Shown here: positions 43,137-54,035 of the stretch, piece after piece | Position numbering within the stretch: the stretch's first letter is position 1 | Layout: each line of letters opens with the position of its first letter | Assembly: GCF_012927345.1 (NCBI RefSeq) | Contig: NZ_JABBGJ010000026.1 | Location: forward strand, 78,450 to 142,449 | Reading direction: 5' to 3' | DNA: 64,000 bases | Source: Paraburkholderia polaris | GTDB lineage: Bacteria; Pseudomonadota; Gammaproteobacteria; Burkholderiales; Burkholderiaceae | The notes under the pieces: generated by a model | Told to the model about the DNA's origin: nothing | Databases searched by the model: none | Seen by the model: only the letters and a program-made list of their open reading frames with translations | Made by a program: the position numbers and the translations under genes

Positions 43137-43343
43137 CATGGGGCCGGATTCGTAACATCCGACGTGAGTTTGCGGCGAGTGTTCAATCAGCGATTCCCAG
43201 ACCATTTCAGCATCGGCGAACGAACCGGTGCTTAGCCTGATGATGGCCTGCGCGCGTTGGCGCGCGGCCTCGGTGGCCCCGTCGCCTATCCTCGTAGGGC
43301 GACGGTTTCGCCCGCACTCCAACGGAGTGCGGGCTATTTTTTT
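43137..43343 (+). ncRNA. Candidate sigma-54-dependent small RNA
   Basis: About 207 bases from the predicted start to the end of a T-run contain four stems: CGGAT/ATCCG (43145-43161), CGCGCG/CGCGCG (43251-43266), CCGTCGCC/GGCGACGG (43279-43305) and the terminator GCCCGCACTCC/GGAGTGCGGGC (43310-43334). I find no ORF with a Shine-Dalgarno of useful length inside it. The terminator's T-run (43337-43343) is on the plus strand only, so it is not the terminator of the minus-strand transporter downstream. No known family is recognised. Confidence 0.5.
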
Positions 43344-43374
43344 GGATACTCAGGATGGGTTGCCAGCCGTGATT

Positions 43375-44301
43375 TCAGGTATCGGCGCGGCGCGGTCCGA
43401 CCCAGGGCAGGCGTTTGATCACGCCGGTGGCAAGCGCGGTGCCGACGAGAATCACGCCGCAGCCTTCCAGCATGCCCGGCGACACGGTTTCGCCAAGAAA
43501 CAACGCACCCCACAGAATGCCGAAGATCGGAATCACGAAGGTCACCGTAATCGCGCGTGCCGGCCCGACCACCGCGATCAGATGGAAGAACAGCATATAA
43601 GCCACGCCGGTACACGCAACACCCAGCGCGACGACCGCACCCCACGCGTGCAGCGAGATCGGCGCGGCCGGCCAGTAGATTGCGGCGAGCGGCAGCAGCA
43701 CGATGGTGGCGCCGGTCATCGTGCCGGTCGCGACGGTCAACGCATCGACGCCGGTCAGGTGGCGCTTCGTGTAATTGGCCGCTATGCCATACAGCAGCGT
43801 GGCACCGAGCGCGGCGGCGGCCGCGAGCGCGGTGCTCAGCGGCGTGGCGGCCGAGCCGTTCGGTGCGGCGATCTGATCCCACACCAGCATCAGGACGCCG
43901 AGGAAGCCGATCACGAGACCGACCGTGCGCAGCGCGCTCAGGCGGTCGCGCAACCACAGGAAGCCGACGAGTGCGCCCCACAGCGGCGTGGTCGCATTGA
44001 TCACCGATGTCACGCCCGCCGACAGCGTCAGCTCGGCATACGCGAACAGGCAGAACGGCGCCGCCGAATTCAGAATGCCGACCACCAGCAGCGGAAAGGC
44101 GCGCGTGCGCAGGATCGTTGCGGACTGGCGCAACGGCCGCCGCGCGATCAGCACGATTGCGAGGAAGACCGCGCCGATGCCGACGCGCAACGCCATCAGC
44201 GGCGCGACGCCGAAGTCGGCTACACCGACGCGGATAAACAGAAACGAGGCGCCCCATAAGGCGGCGAGGATCAGCAACTGCAGCAGGTTTTTGGCATTCA
44301 T
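43375..44301 (-). CDS. EamA/DMT-family transporter
   Basis: A 308-residue inner-membrane protein with ten hydrophobic segments in two EamA halves (first: QLLILAALWGASFLFIRVGV; second: GACTGVAYMLFFHLIAVVGPARAITVTFVIPIFGILWGALFLGE). The gene lies 32 bases beyond the terminator of the candidate small RNA, on the opposite strand. DMT transporters usually export metabolites or amino acids. The substrate cannot be told from sequence. Start 44301 is the ATG nearest the first membrane segment. Confidence 0.85.
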   Translation of the reverse strand: MNAKNLLQLLILAALWGASFLFIRVGVADFGVAPLMALRVGIGAVFLAIVLIARRPLRQSATILRTRAFPLLVVGILNSAAPFCLFAYAELTLSAGVTSVINATTPLWGALVGFLWLRDRLSALRTVGLVIGFLGVLMLVWDQIAAPNGSAATPLSTALAAAAALGATLLYGIAANYTKRHLTGVDALTVATGTMTGATIVLLPLAAIYWPAAPISLHAWGAVVALGVACTGVAYMLFFHLIAVVGPARAITVTFVIPIFGILWGALFLGETVSPGMLEGCGVILVGTALATGVIKRLPWVGPRRADT

Positions 44302-44670
44302 TGTCGTGGCGCCGCGCGCGGTTGAGTCGAGACGCATGCGCATCGTAGCAGCGCGATCGCGCGAAACGTTTCAGGCTGGAGTGAAACGGCAAGATTCGGG
44401 AGATGAAGGACATCTGATAGTTGTCATCGTAAGCGTAGCCGAGTTGGCTGCAAAACGAGCAATTCTCACGCTGATGTGAGAAAAATTGCGATGAGATTGA
44501 GGTGATGAAGATGCAGCGGCAGGCCTGGCGGGGTGGGTGCCTGTAGAGCGTGAATTATTTTGCGGCAGCGCACTAGCCTGGCGACTTTGACAGCAGTACC
44601 CAGCAGCACCATCGACATGAGCAGCAGCGACAGCCCATGCATGCCTCATGCGGGTCGAATTGATTGCGTC

Positions 44671-44704
44671 AAAAAAGCGGGCGCGCCCGAAAGAGCGCGC
44701 CCGC
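44671..44704 (-). terminator. Terminator downstream of the lactate permease
   Basis: GCGGGCGCGC (44677-44686) and GCGCGCCCGC (44695-44704) form a ten-base stem. On the minus strand it is followed by TTTTTT (44676-44671). It lies 107 bases after the lldP stop on the minus strand. The rest of 44302-44810 shows no gene. Confidence 0.85.
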
Positions 44705-44810
44705 CGATCCACTCATGCATATGTCAGCTAACTGAACCGGTCCATCGCGCGAGCCGCCGCTTCGAGGAATTAGCAACGGCACGCAGCTACGTCGACAAGC
44801 GAGGTTCGCC

Positions 44811-46409
44811 TCAGTGCGGAATCATCCCTTGCAGGAAGTTTTGCTGCACCCACACCAGCACGCCGAGGATCACCGTCAACAGAATCGAATGCTTGAAGGT
44901 CTTGGCGAACACCACACCTTCCTTGCCTTTGAGTTCCGTCGTCGCCACGCCGGTCGAGATGTTTTGCGGCGAGATCATCTTGCCCATCACGCCGCCCGAC
45001 GAATTGGTGGCCGCCATCAGGATCGGGTTCAGGTTCAACTGGTTGGCCGCCACAACCTGCAGGTTGCCGAATAGCGCGTTGCCGGACGTGTCGCTGCCGG
45101 ACAGGAACACCGCGATCCAGCCGAGGAACGCCGACACCAGCGGAAAGAACGGTCCGACCGATGCGACACCCAGCCCGAGCGTATAGGTGAGTCCCGAGTA
45201 GTTCATCAGATACGCGAGGCCGACGATGGTCGCCACCGTCAGAATGGCGATGCGCGTCTGGACCCACGTGTCGGCGATGGCCTTGCCGAATTCGCGCGGG
45301 CCGAGGCCCACCACGAATGATGTGATGATGGCTGCCACCAGAATCGCCGTGCCGGTTGCAAGCGGCTGGAAGTCCCATATCGCGGCGTACGGCGTGTGGT
45401 ACAGCGTGATGAACACGGCCTTGTCCAGCCCCGGCCACGGCACCTTGACGTCGCCGATCAGGAAGATCTTCGCGATGGTCCAGACGATCACCACCACCGA
45501 GACGATGATCCACGGATACCATCCCTGGGCGCCGCCGATCTTGCCGCGCACCTCGCCGACGCGATCGATGTTCACCGCGAACTTTGGATCGGCGGCGGGT
45601 TTCCAGACGCGCAGGAACGCGATGGTGAGGATCAGCGACACCATCGACGACAACACGTCGGTCAGGCTGTAGTTCACGTAGTTCGATGCGACGAACTGCG
45701 TCAGCGCGAAACTCGCACCCGACACCAGCAGCACCGGCCACACGCGCAGCATGTTGCGAAAGCCTGCATACACGCCGATCACATAGAACGGCAGCAGAAA
45801 GGCGAAGAACGGCAACTGGCGGCCGACCATCTTGGCGAGCGAATCGGCCGGCAGATGCGTGACCGCACCGAGCACCGTGATCGGCACGCCGAGCGCGCCG
45901 AACGCGACCGGCGCGGTGTTGAAGATCAGTGTGAAGGTGAGCGCTTCGAGGGTGGGGAAGCCGAGCAGGATCAGCAGCGAGCTGGTGATCGCGACCGGTG
46001 TGCCGAAGCCGGAAATCCCTTCAAGCAACGCGCCGAACGAAAAGCCGATCACGACCAGCACGACGCGGCGGTCGTTCGGCAGGTTATCGATCATCCACAT
46101 GCGGAAGGCCGCGAAGCGGCCCGAGCGCTGCGAGATGTTGTAGAGCAGGATCGCGGTGAACACGATCCACATCACCGGCCAGCAGGCGAACACCGCGCCG
46201 TTCGCTACCGATGCGGCCGCGAGTCCGACCGGGAACTGCCACACAAAAATGGCTATGATCAGGCCGACGATCAGACCCGCGAGTGAGGCCTGCCAGGCTG
46301 GCCGGCGGGCCCAGCCGAGCAATAGCAGGACGACGATGATCGGCAACGCGGCAACCAGGAAAGACGGCAATAGCGAATTGCCGACCGGAGTGAGTAGTTG
46401 GTGAAACAT
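44811..46409 (-). CDS. lldP: L-lactate permease
   Basis: A 532-residue membrane protein with about 12-14 hydrophobic segments. FGALLEGISGFGTPVAITSSLL and AVFLSGSDTSGNALFGNLQVVAANQLN (then ILMAATNSSGGVMGKMISPQNI) are the hallmark motifs of the LctP family. It imports lactate or glycolate with protons. AGGAG lies five bases before ATG 46409; a GTG directly upstream (46412) is an alternative. No lactate dehydrogenase gene is adjacent. The 400 bases upstream (46410-46810) show no gene that I recognise. Confidence 0.93.
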   Translation of the reverse strand: MFHQLLTPVGNSLLPSFLVAALPIIVVLLLLGWARRPAWQASLAGLIVGLIIAIFVWQFPVGLAAASVANGAVFACWPVMWIVFTAILLYNISQRSGRFAAFRMWMIDNLPNDRRVVLVVIGFSFGALLEGISGFGTPVAITSSLLILLGFPTLEALTFTLIFNTAPVAFGALGVPITVLGAVTHLPADSLAKMVGRQLPFFAFLLPFYVIGVYAGFRNMLRVWPVLLVSGASFALTQFVASNYVNYSLTDVLSSMVSLILTIAFLRVWKPAADPKFAVNIDRVGEVRGKIGGAQGWYPWIIVSVVVIVWTIAKIFLIGDVKVPWPGLDKAVFITLYHTPYAAIWDFQPLATGTAILVAAIITSFVVGLGPREFGKAIADTWVQTRIAILTVATIVGLAYLMNYSGLTYTLGLGVASVGPFFPLVSAFLGWIAVFLSGSDTSGNALFGNLQVVAANQLNLNPILMAATNSSGGVMGKMISPQNISTGVATTELKGKEGVVFAKTFKHSILLTVILGVLVWVQQNFLQGMIPH

Positions 46410-46810
46410 CACGTCTCCTTCGTTGTTGTTTGAATCGACGCGGGACTACGCACTGCGGGGCGCGTCGCTCTGGCAGGACGGATGGGCGTCGGCGGCGCGT
46501 CGAAGACGTGCCGGGTCGCTTATTTAAACGAATACTGCGTGCGGCTTTCCCAAGCATAGAGCCCGGTTGGGGCGCGTCAAGAAGGGAAAGTACGGGCGAC
46601 GCAGAGAAGGGGGCGCCGTGTCTTGCCTGCCGGGATCGTCGCGGCGGGATGCGCGTGAGATCAATCTGGCGCGGCATGGCGCGTGCTGGCGAGCATGCCG
46701 ATTTCGGGCGACACGAGGTGCGCACGTTGTGCGGCCCAAGTCCGTCCAGTGCCCTGGCATCTGCGGGCACGGGACGTTCAAAGCAGGTCTGCGAGATTTA
46801 GCTGTGAGAC

Positions 46811-47320
46811 TCAGTGCCAGTGACCGTGGCCACCCCATCCGCCATGGCCTCCCCCCCAATAGCCGCCGAAACCGACGCCGATCGAGACCGATGGCCCGTA
46901 CCAGCCCGGGTAGCCATAGTAGGCCGGATAAGCGGGGTACGGCGGATAGTAGGCGGGATAGGCAGGATAGGGCGGCGCCACATAGACGGGCGGGACGGCT
47001 GCAACCGTATAAGCGGGCGGCGGGGGCGGGTTCTGCTGAGCGTCCTGTGCTCGCTGCGCTGAAGATTGCTGCTGCGCCTGCTGTGCCGCCTGCGGATCGG
47101 GCGGCCCGACCTGCACGTCCTGTTGAGCTGCGCCTGCCGGGACCGTGGCGTAATACGGATAGTAGCCGCCCGGATAGTAACCGTAGGGGTAATAGCAGCC
47201 TGACAACATCAGCACGCAGACTGCGCCGGTGAGCGCAAGGCCAGTTTGTGAAATACGTGGAAAGCGACGCGGCAGCCGCTGGCTGATCGCGCTAAACGTG
47301 TTGATGACGCGGGACTTCAT
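46811..47320 (-). CDS. Tyr/Pro/Gly-rich lipoprotein
   Basis: A 169-residue lipoprotein (LTGAVCVLMLSGC, Cys about 36). The mature part begins CYYPYGYYPGGYYPYY, then a Gln/Ala-rich stretch (QAAQQAQQQSSAQRAQDAQQ), then PYPAYPAYYPPYPAYPAYYG repeats, then a Gly/His/Trp-rich tail (GGGHGGWGGHGHW). Such low-complexity surface proteins occur in Burkholderia; no function is known. CAGGAG lies five bases before ATG 47320. Confidence 0.8.
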   Translation of the reverse strand: MKSRVINTFSAISQRLPRRFPRISQTGLALTGAVCVLMLSGCYYPYGYYPGGYYPYYATVPAGAAQQDVQVGPPDPQAAQQAQQQSSAQRAQDAQQNPPPPPAYTVAAVPPVYVAPPYPAYPAYYPPYPAYPAYYGYPGWYGPSVSIGVGFGGYWGGGHGGWGGHGHWH

Positions 47321-47561
47321 GACGCGCTCCTGTTTGAATCGGACGCCGCCATCCGGGGCGTAATGACTTGAGCTTACGCCCCCGTCGCGCCGGCAGGATT
47401 GCAAAACCGTAACGGCTTATTTCACGTCATTGCAAAGCATTTTGCGAAGCAACCGGCGCGACGCCCAGGTCGCCTTCGTCGCGTGCACACATGCTCGTCA
47501 GTGCGGGCATCTTCGTTGTTGACAGTTGAAACGGTTGCCCGCCCCGCGCGGAAACGCAAAA

Positions 47562-47578
47562 GCCCGCCAGTGGCGGGC
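47562..47578 (-). terminator. Terminator of thiC
   Basis: GCCCGCC (47562-47568) and GGCGGGC (47572-47578) form a seven-base stem. On the minus strand TTTT follows. It lies about 75 bases after the thiC stop. The rest of 47321-47650 contains no recognised gene. Confidence 0.65.
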
Positions 47579-47650
47579 TTCGGTGCTGCAATGCAGTGAT
47601 ATACGAGGCTCGAACGGCGGGCGCGTACTCATGCGCCCGCGATCCAAGCC

Positions 47651-49582
<1,932 letters not shown>

Positions 49583-49687
49583 GCGGATCTCCATGCAAAG
49601 CAATGTGGGGCCGCTAAGCAGGAGACGAGATGGAAGTTGTCGGAAATCGCGAGAGATGAAACGGTAGACCAGGTGCGAAATCCGTAC

Positions 49688-49788
49688 GCTTCCCTGCGCT
49701 GGCATTATCCAGATCAGGTTCAAAGGGTATTTCTCACCCACGCAACACGGACCTCCTACCTCCGTGCGACGCAGGACCCCCGCGTTAG
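49688..49788 (-). promoter_or_regulatory. TPP (THI-box) riboswitch upstream of thiC
   Basis: The minus strand carries the conserved GGGTGAGAAATACCC (49738-49724) and TTTGAACCTGATCTGGATAA (49723-49704) blocks, then GCCAGCGCAGGGAA. CCTGCG / CGCAGG pair to close the aptamer. An extended P3 arm (GCACGGA...TCCGTGT) is inserted. Binding of thiamine pyrophosphate would reduce thiC translation. It ends about 105 bases before the start. Confidence 0.93.
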
Positions 49789-49945
49789 CAGCGCACACGA
49801 TACACCGCCCGGGCGTTGCTTGGCAACCCGTCTTGAAAAAGTCAGATGTCGGAGATAACGCCGGTCAGCCACGCACTATTCTTATTGTGATAGGGCTGCC
49901 GGGGATGCTGCGGCGCAGCAGTTCTGCGTCGCGAATACGCTTTGC

Positions 49946-50356
49946 TTACAGTGTGAAATCGTCCGCGGCTTCAGGCTGGAACAGGATTTTTTCGAGCTTC
50001 AGCACTTTCTCCGTCCCGCTCGGCGGCGTGAAGCGGATGCGTTCGCCGCGCTTGGCGCCGAGCAGCGCAAGGCCGACCGGCGAAAACACGTTCAGGCGGC
50101 CCTGCGCGAAATCCGCATTGGGCGGATAGACAACCGTCCAGGTCATCTGCTCGCCGCTGGTTTCGTCGACCAGCGTGGCTTGCGAGTTCATCGTGACGAT
50201 GTTCGCGGGGATGTCGCGCGATTCGACGATCACGGCGCGTTCGAGGACGTCGTCGAGCATGTCCTGCAATTTGGCGTCGGCGCCGGGCGCGGCCGCGTGC
50301 TTTTCAAGACGGGCGACGTCGAGTTCGGTGAGGTAACAGGTTTTCGTCTTTTTCAT
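49946..50356 (-). CDS. rnk: Regulator of nucleoside diphosphate kinase (GreA/B-like)
   Basis: A 136-residue protein with a short coiled N-terminal part (LTELDVARLEKHAAAPGADAKLQDMLDDVLERA) and a C-terminal GreA/B FKBP-like domain (PPNADFAQGRLNVFSPVGLALLGAKRGERIRFTPPSG). Rnk binds RNA polymerase in the secondary channel region and does not have the long Gre coiled coil. GGAG precedes ATG 50356. The region 50357-50888 upstream is very GC-rich, with no convincing gene. Confidence 0.9.
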   Translation of the reverse strand: MKKTKTCYLTELDVARLEKHAAAPGADAKLQDMLDDVLERAVIVESRDIPANIVTMNSQATLVDETSGEQMTWTVVYPPNADFAQGRLNVFSPVGLALLGAKRGERIRFTPPSGTEKVLKLEKILFQPEAADDFTL

Positions 50357-50888
50357 GACGGGTTCTCCAATTCGATCTGCATGTAAGGGGACAGCGTGCG
50401 GATGAGATCGGCCCGGAGCCCGACGACGCGGCCCCGGCAATGGAGGGGGAGCTGCGTCAGATCGGGCGCCGGGCGGCGAGAAGCGGGAGCGTTCGGAACG
50501 GCTGGCCGGCGTGAGGCGCTGATACGTCCGCGCGCGCGCAACCGGTTGCGCGGCGGGGGCGCAAGCGGGTGAGGGCACGGGAGAACGGAAAGCGCATCGG
50601 GTAGCCGGCAGAGAGCGAAAGGTATTTGGGTGAGCGCCGGCAAGAAAGCTTAATCGGCGCAATCGAAAGGTGAATGTTAGCACGGGCCCGGGCGTCTCTT
50701 TAATCGTTGCCGGGAGATGCCGTGTGCACGCGGTGCGGCGTGTCTATGTCGCACAGGGTCATTCAAGGCCGCCGCGGCGCTGCCGTTAATCCGCGTGTAG
50801 AGGCGGCCGTTTCCCAGTGCAGCGATGTGGCCGTGGACGGCGCGCAAATGGCGCGGTGAGGTTTGAGGCAGCTTAAGGAGACGTGCTG

Positions 50889-51353
50889 ATGAAGACGGGA
50901 ACATGGCAGTTCGGGGCGCTCAGCGCGGCAGCGGCGATGGCGGCGCTCGTTACGGCACCAATGCCGGCGGTGGCCGCGAGCGGTGGAACGATCAGTTTTT
51001 CGGGAGTGATCGTGGCGCCGCAGCTGGAGATTTCGGCGGGTTCGGCTCCCGCTCAGGCGGGAGTACGTGTCGATGCTGCCGGCGGGCGGCTCGCGCAGAC
51101 GGGCTCGGCGATCACGCTGACCTTTAGCGCTCCGCCGGGTGTGGCGACGGGTGCCGATGTTGCATTGCAGGTGAACAATGGCGCGACGGCGCGCGATGCG
51201 TTGGCCGCGCGTTTTGTCGACAGCGGTGGACGGGTTTTTCGTGCCGCCGATGATGGACACTACCGGGTTGGCCGCGACGGTGGGGTGTTGTCGCTTGCGC
51301 CGAAGAATGCCGCGCAGGATACCCGGGTGACGGTTATCGTTAGTTACGACTGA
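50889..51353 (+). CDS. Exported fimbrial-subunit-like protein
   Basis: A 154-residue secreted protein with a signal peptide (LSAAAAMAALVTAPMPAVAA). The mature part opens GGTISFSGVIVAPQLEIS and ends in a short beta-rich segment (DTRVTVIVSYD), as in type 1 fimbrial subunits and related proteins. No usher or chaperone gene is adjacent, so it may be an isolated paralogue with a different role. AAGGAG lies eight bases before ATG 50889. Confidence 0.65.
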   Translation: MKTGTWQFGALSAAAAMAALVTAPMPAVAASGGTISFSGVIVAPQLEISAGSAPAQAGVRVDAAGGRLAQTGSAITLTFSAPPGVATGADVALQVNNGATARDALAARFVDSGGRVFRAADDGHYRVGRDGGVLSLAPKNAAQDTRVTVIVSYD

Positions 51354-51541
51354 GGCTCGCCTGTGGGGCGCTTCGGGGCTGTTCGCCCGCAAGCGTACAG
51401 ACAGACCACGCTCCGCAGGCCTAAATAGCAAAGAACGGTCGCGACCGTAGGCGGACATCCCAAACCAAAATAAAAAACAGAGCCGGCTGTCATAAGTGGT
51501 CTCGTGGTTCGACAAACGTGCAGATCCTGATGGAGCACGCC

Positions 51542-52384
51542 ATGCAAACCGCACGAAGCCGCCATGCCAACCGCTACGTCGCCCGCTACGTCACCCGCGC
51601 AATCGCGCTGGCCGTCGTGCTGACGAGCCTCTCAGCCAGCGGCCTTGCAACCGCGGCCGGCGCCGTATGCGCGTCGCACAGCCCATCCCACCGCGTAGCG
51701 CTAGTGGAGCTCTACAGCAGCGAAGGCTGCAACAGTTGCCCGCCCGCCGACAACTGGCTGAGCCAGTGGAAAAACAGCGGAGCCACCCAAAGCATCGTGC
51801 CGTTGGCGCTGCACGTGGACTACTGGAATAGCCTCGGCTGGACTGACCGCTTCTCGCAGCACCGCTTTACCGAACGCCAGCAAAACCTCACCGACCTCGC
51901 CGGCGGCCACACCATCTACACGCCGGAGATCTTCGTATCGGGCCGCGAACTGCGCAGCTGGTCGCAACGCGACAGTTTCGTGAGCCGCATCGGCAAGGTC
52001 GTCGCCGAACCGGCGCAGGCGAACGTGGCGCTGGAACTGAAACCCCAGGCGAAGGGCGCCTTCAATGTCGATGCGCAATTCACCAGCAAGGCGGCAGACA
52101 CAACGGACCCACTGAATGCCTACGTCGCGGTCTACCAGAACGCGTTGAACTCGCAGGTCAGAGCCGGGGAAAACAGCGGCGCAACGCTGCATCACGAACG
52201 CGTTGTGCGGCAATGGATCGGCCCGGTGCCGCTCGTTGCCGGTAACGCGCACATCCGCCGCGATATTCGCATCGACGATGCCGATGCCAACGCGCCGGCC
52301 GACACCTTCGGCGTCGTCGCTTTCGTCGAAAACGCCGCGACCGGCGACGTGTTGCAAGTGGGCGAACTGGCCGTTTGCAATTGA
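51542..52384 (+). CDS. DUF1223 family exported thioredoxin-like protein
   Basis: A 280-residue secreted protein with a signal peptide (AIALAVVLTSLSASGLATAAGA). The N-terminal domain is thioredoxin-like, with EGCNSCPPADNWL as the CX2C active site, and is diagnostic for DUF1223. YSSEGCNSC and DYWNSLGWTDRFSQHRFTERQ follow. It lies directly upstream of a cytochrome b / molybdoenzyme pair, an arrangement that suggests a periplasmic redox system. GGAGC lies before ATG 51542. Confidence 0.85.
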   Translation: MQTARSRHANRYVARYVTRAIALAVVLTSLSASGLATAAGAVCASHSPSHRVALVELYSSEGCNSCPPADNWLSQWKNSGATQSIVPLALHVDYWNSLGWTDRFSQHRFTERQQNLTDLAGGHTIYTPEIFVSGRELRSWSQRDSFVSRIGKVVAEPAQANVALELKPQAKGAFNVDAQFTSKAADTTDPLNAYVAVYQNALNSQVRAGENSGATLHHERVVRQWIGPVPLVAGNAHIRRDIRIDDADANAPADTFGVVAFVENAATGDVLQVGELAVCN

Positions 52385-52429
52385 TCGAGCGACGACCCCG
52401 CAGCGCTTCCCATTTCATCGGAGATTCTC

Positions 52430-53068
52430 ATGGCAACGCCTCACGCACTCAGCGAAACCGCACCGCCGGCCACGCCGGAGAGCGGCACGATTCACCCGGT
52501 GTGGGTGCGCGTCACGCATTGGCTCAACGCACTCGCCGCCATCCTGATGATGCTGTCCGGCTGGCGCATCTATGACGCGTCGCCGATCTTCAAAAGCTTT
52601 ACGTTTCCTCCGGCGATCACGCTCGGCGGCTGGCTCGGCGGCGCGCTGCAATGGCACTTCGCCGCGATGTGGCTGCTGGTCTTCAACGGCCTGCTGTATC
52701 TCGCGCTGAACCTGGCCAGCGGGCGCTTCGTGCGCAAGTTCCTGCCGGTCTCGCCGCGCGCCGTGCTGCACGACTTCGTCGCCGCGCTGACCGGCAAGCT
52801 CTCGCACGCCGATCTGCGTGTCTACAACGCGGTGCAGAAATTCGCTTACCTGTTTGTCGTCTGCGATCTGATCGTGCTGGTGCTCTCGGGCCTCGCGATC
52901 TGGAAATCCGTGCAGTTTCCGCTGCTGCGCGAGTTGATGGGCGGCTACGACAACGCACGCATCGTCCACTTCTGCGCCATGTCGCTCATGGCCGCGTTCA
53001 TCGTCGTGCATCTGGCGATGGTGGCCCTTGTGCCGCGCTCGCTGCTGGCGATGTTGCGCGGACGCTAA
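52430..53068 (+). CDS. Cytochrome b561-type membrane subunit (YedZ-like partner)
   Basis: A 212-residue membrane protein with four hydrophobic segments and conserved histidines (VRVTHWLNALAAILMMLSGWRIY, LGGALQWHFAAMWLLVFNGLLY, FCAMSLMAAFIVVHLAMVAL). Together they suggest two b-type hemes. It is followed after 42 bases by a Mo-dependent oxidoreductase, for which it should supply electrons from the quinone pool. It resembles the cytochrome b subunits of YedYZ-like systems. Confidence 0.85.
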   Translation: MATPHALSETAPPATPESGTIHPVWVRVTHWLNALAAILMMLSGWRIYDASPIFKSFTFPPAITLGGWLGGALQWHFAAMWLLVFNGLLYLALNLASGRFVRKFLPVSPRAVLHDFVAALTGKLSHADLRVYNAVQKFAYLFVVCDLIVLVLSGLAIWKSVQFPLLRELMGGYDNARIVHFCAMSLMAAFIVVHLAMVALVPRSLLAMLRGR

Positions 53069-53110
53069 GCGGCTGATCCACGCATACGCAACGCTTAAGG
53101 ACATCGAATC

Positions 53111-53914
53111 ATGACCCGACCCGATACAAAACCTGACCGAAAGCCAGGCCTTAATGTGGCTCATCAGCTCGACCGCGAATCGATCCTGATCGACGCCCGG
53201 CGCGAACTCGCGATGCCGTCGCGGCGCCTGTTCGGCAAGCGGCTTCTGACGCTCGGCGGCCTGTCGATGCTGACGGGCTGCTCGCTGACGGACAACGATT
53301 CGGTCAACGCCTTCCTGACAGCCGTGTCGCGCCTGAACGACCGCGCGCAAGCCGCGCTGTTCGATCCGAAGCAACTCGCGCCGACCTACACCGAAGCGCA
53401 GATCACGCGGCCGTTTCCGTTCAACGCGTTCTACGGTATCGAAGACGTCCCCGATGTCGACGCCTCCGACTACAAGCTGAAAATCAGCGGCCTCGTCACC
53501 GGTCAGCGTGTCTGGACCTTGCCCGAGTTGTACGCGCTGCCGCATGCCGAGCAGATCACGCGGCATATCTGCGTGGAAGGGTGGAGCGCGATCGGCCGCT
53601 GGGGCGGCACGCCGTTCAGCGATTTTCTGCGGCGCATCGGCGCGGACACGAGCGCGAAGTACGTCGGCTTCAAATGCGCTGACGACTACTACGAAAGCAT
53701 CGACATGCCGACCGCGCTGCATCCGCAAACGCTGCTCACGTTCTCGTACGACGGCGAACGTTTGCCCGCGAAATACGGCTTCCCGATGAAGCTGCGCATG
53801 CCGACCAAGCTCGGCTACAAGAATCCGAAGCACATCGTCGAGATGTTCGTCACCAACACGTTCCCCGGCGGCTATTGGGTCGACCAGGGCTACAACTGGT
53901 TCGGAGGCTCCTGA
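53111..53914 (+). CDS. Tat-exported molybdopterin oxidoreductase (sulfite-oxidase family, YedY-like)
   Basis: A 267-residue molybdoenzyme. The twin-arginine signal SRRLFGK (residues 37-43) is followed by LTLGGLSMLTGCS, with a possible lipobox Cys57. The Moco-binding cysteine is Cys154 in RHICVEGWSAIGRWGG, typical of the SUOX/YedY fold. Later VGFKCADDYYESIDMPTALHPQTLL and PTKLGYKNPKHIVEMFV are conserved. YedY-type enzymes reduce methionine sulfoxide in periplasmic proteins. Whether this one does is inferred from family membership. Confidence 0.88.
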   Translation: MTRPDTKPDRKPGLNVAHQLDRESILIDARRELAMPSRRLFGKRLLTLGGLSMLTGCSLTDNDSVNAFLTAVSRLNDRAQAALFDPKQLAPTYTEAQITRPFPFNAFYGIEDVPDVDASDYKLKISGLVTGQRVWTLPELYALPHAEQITRHICVEGWSAIGRWGGTPFSDFLRRIGADTSAKYVGFKCADDYYESIDMPTALHPQTLLTFSYDGERLPAKYGFPMKLRMPTKLGYKNPKHIVEMFVTNTFPGGYWVDQGYNWFGGS

Positions 53915-54035
53915 CGCGCGCGGGTCGGCGTGTGCATGGCCGCATGCGCGACCCCAGGCGGCAGAAGCTTCGGAAATACCCCGGCATAAGTGAGAAGCCG
54001 GTTCAGATTCATCCATAACGAAACGGAGTCATCCC

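Noticed and set aside
43334..44413. 359-codon minus-strand ORF
   Set aside because: Overlaps the DMT transporter in another frame; its translation is Arg-rich and has no membrane segments.
44526..44541. GG-N10-GC word (TGGCGGGGTGGGTGC) resembling a sigma-54 promoter
   Set aside because: It lacks the CAC and TTGC contexts, and no downstream transcript or terminator on that strand follows.
50357..50888. Overlapping ORFs in the GC-rich spacer between rnk and the fimbrial-like gene
   Set aside because: All are short, arginine- or proline-rich and lack ribosome-binding sites; I see nothing else in this spacer.
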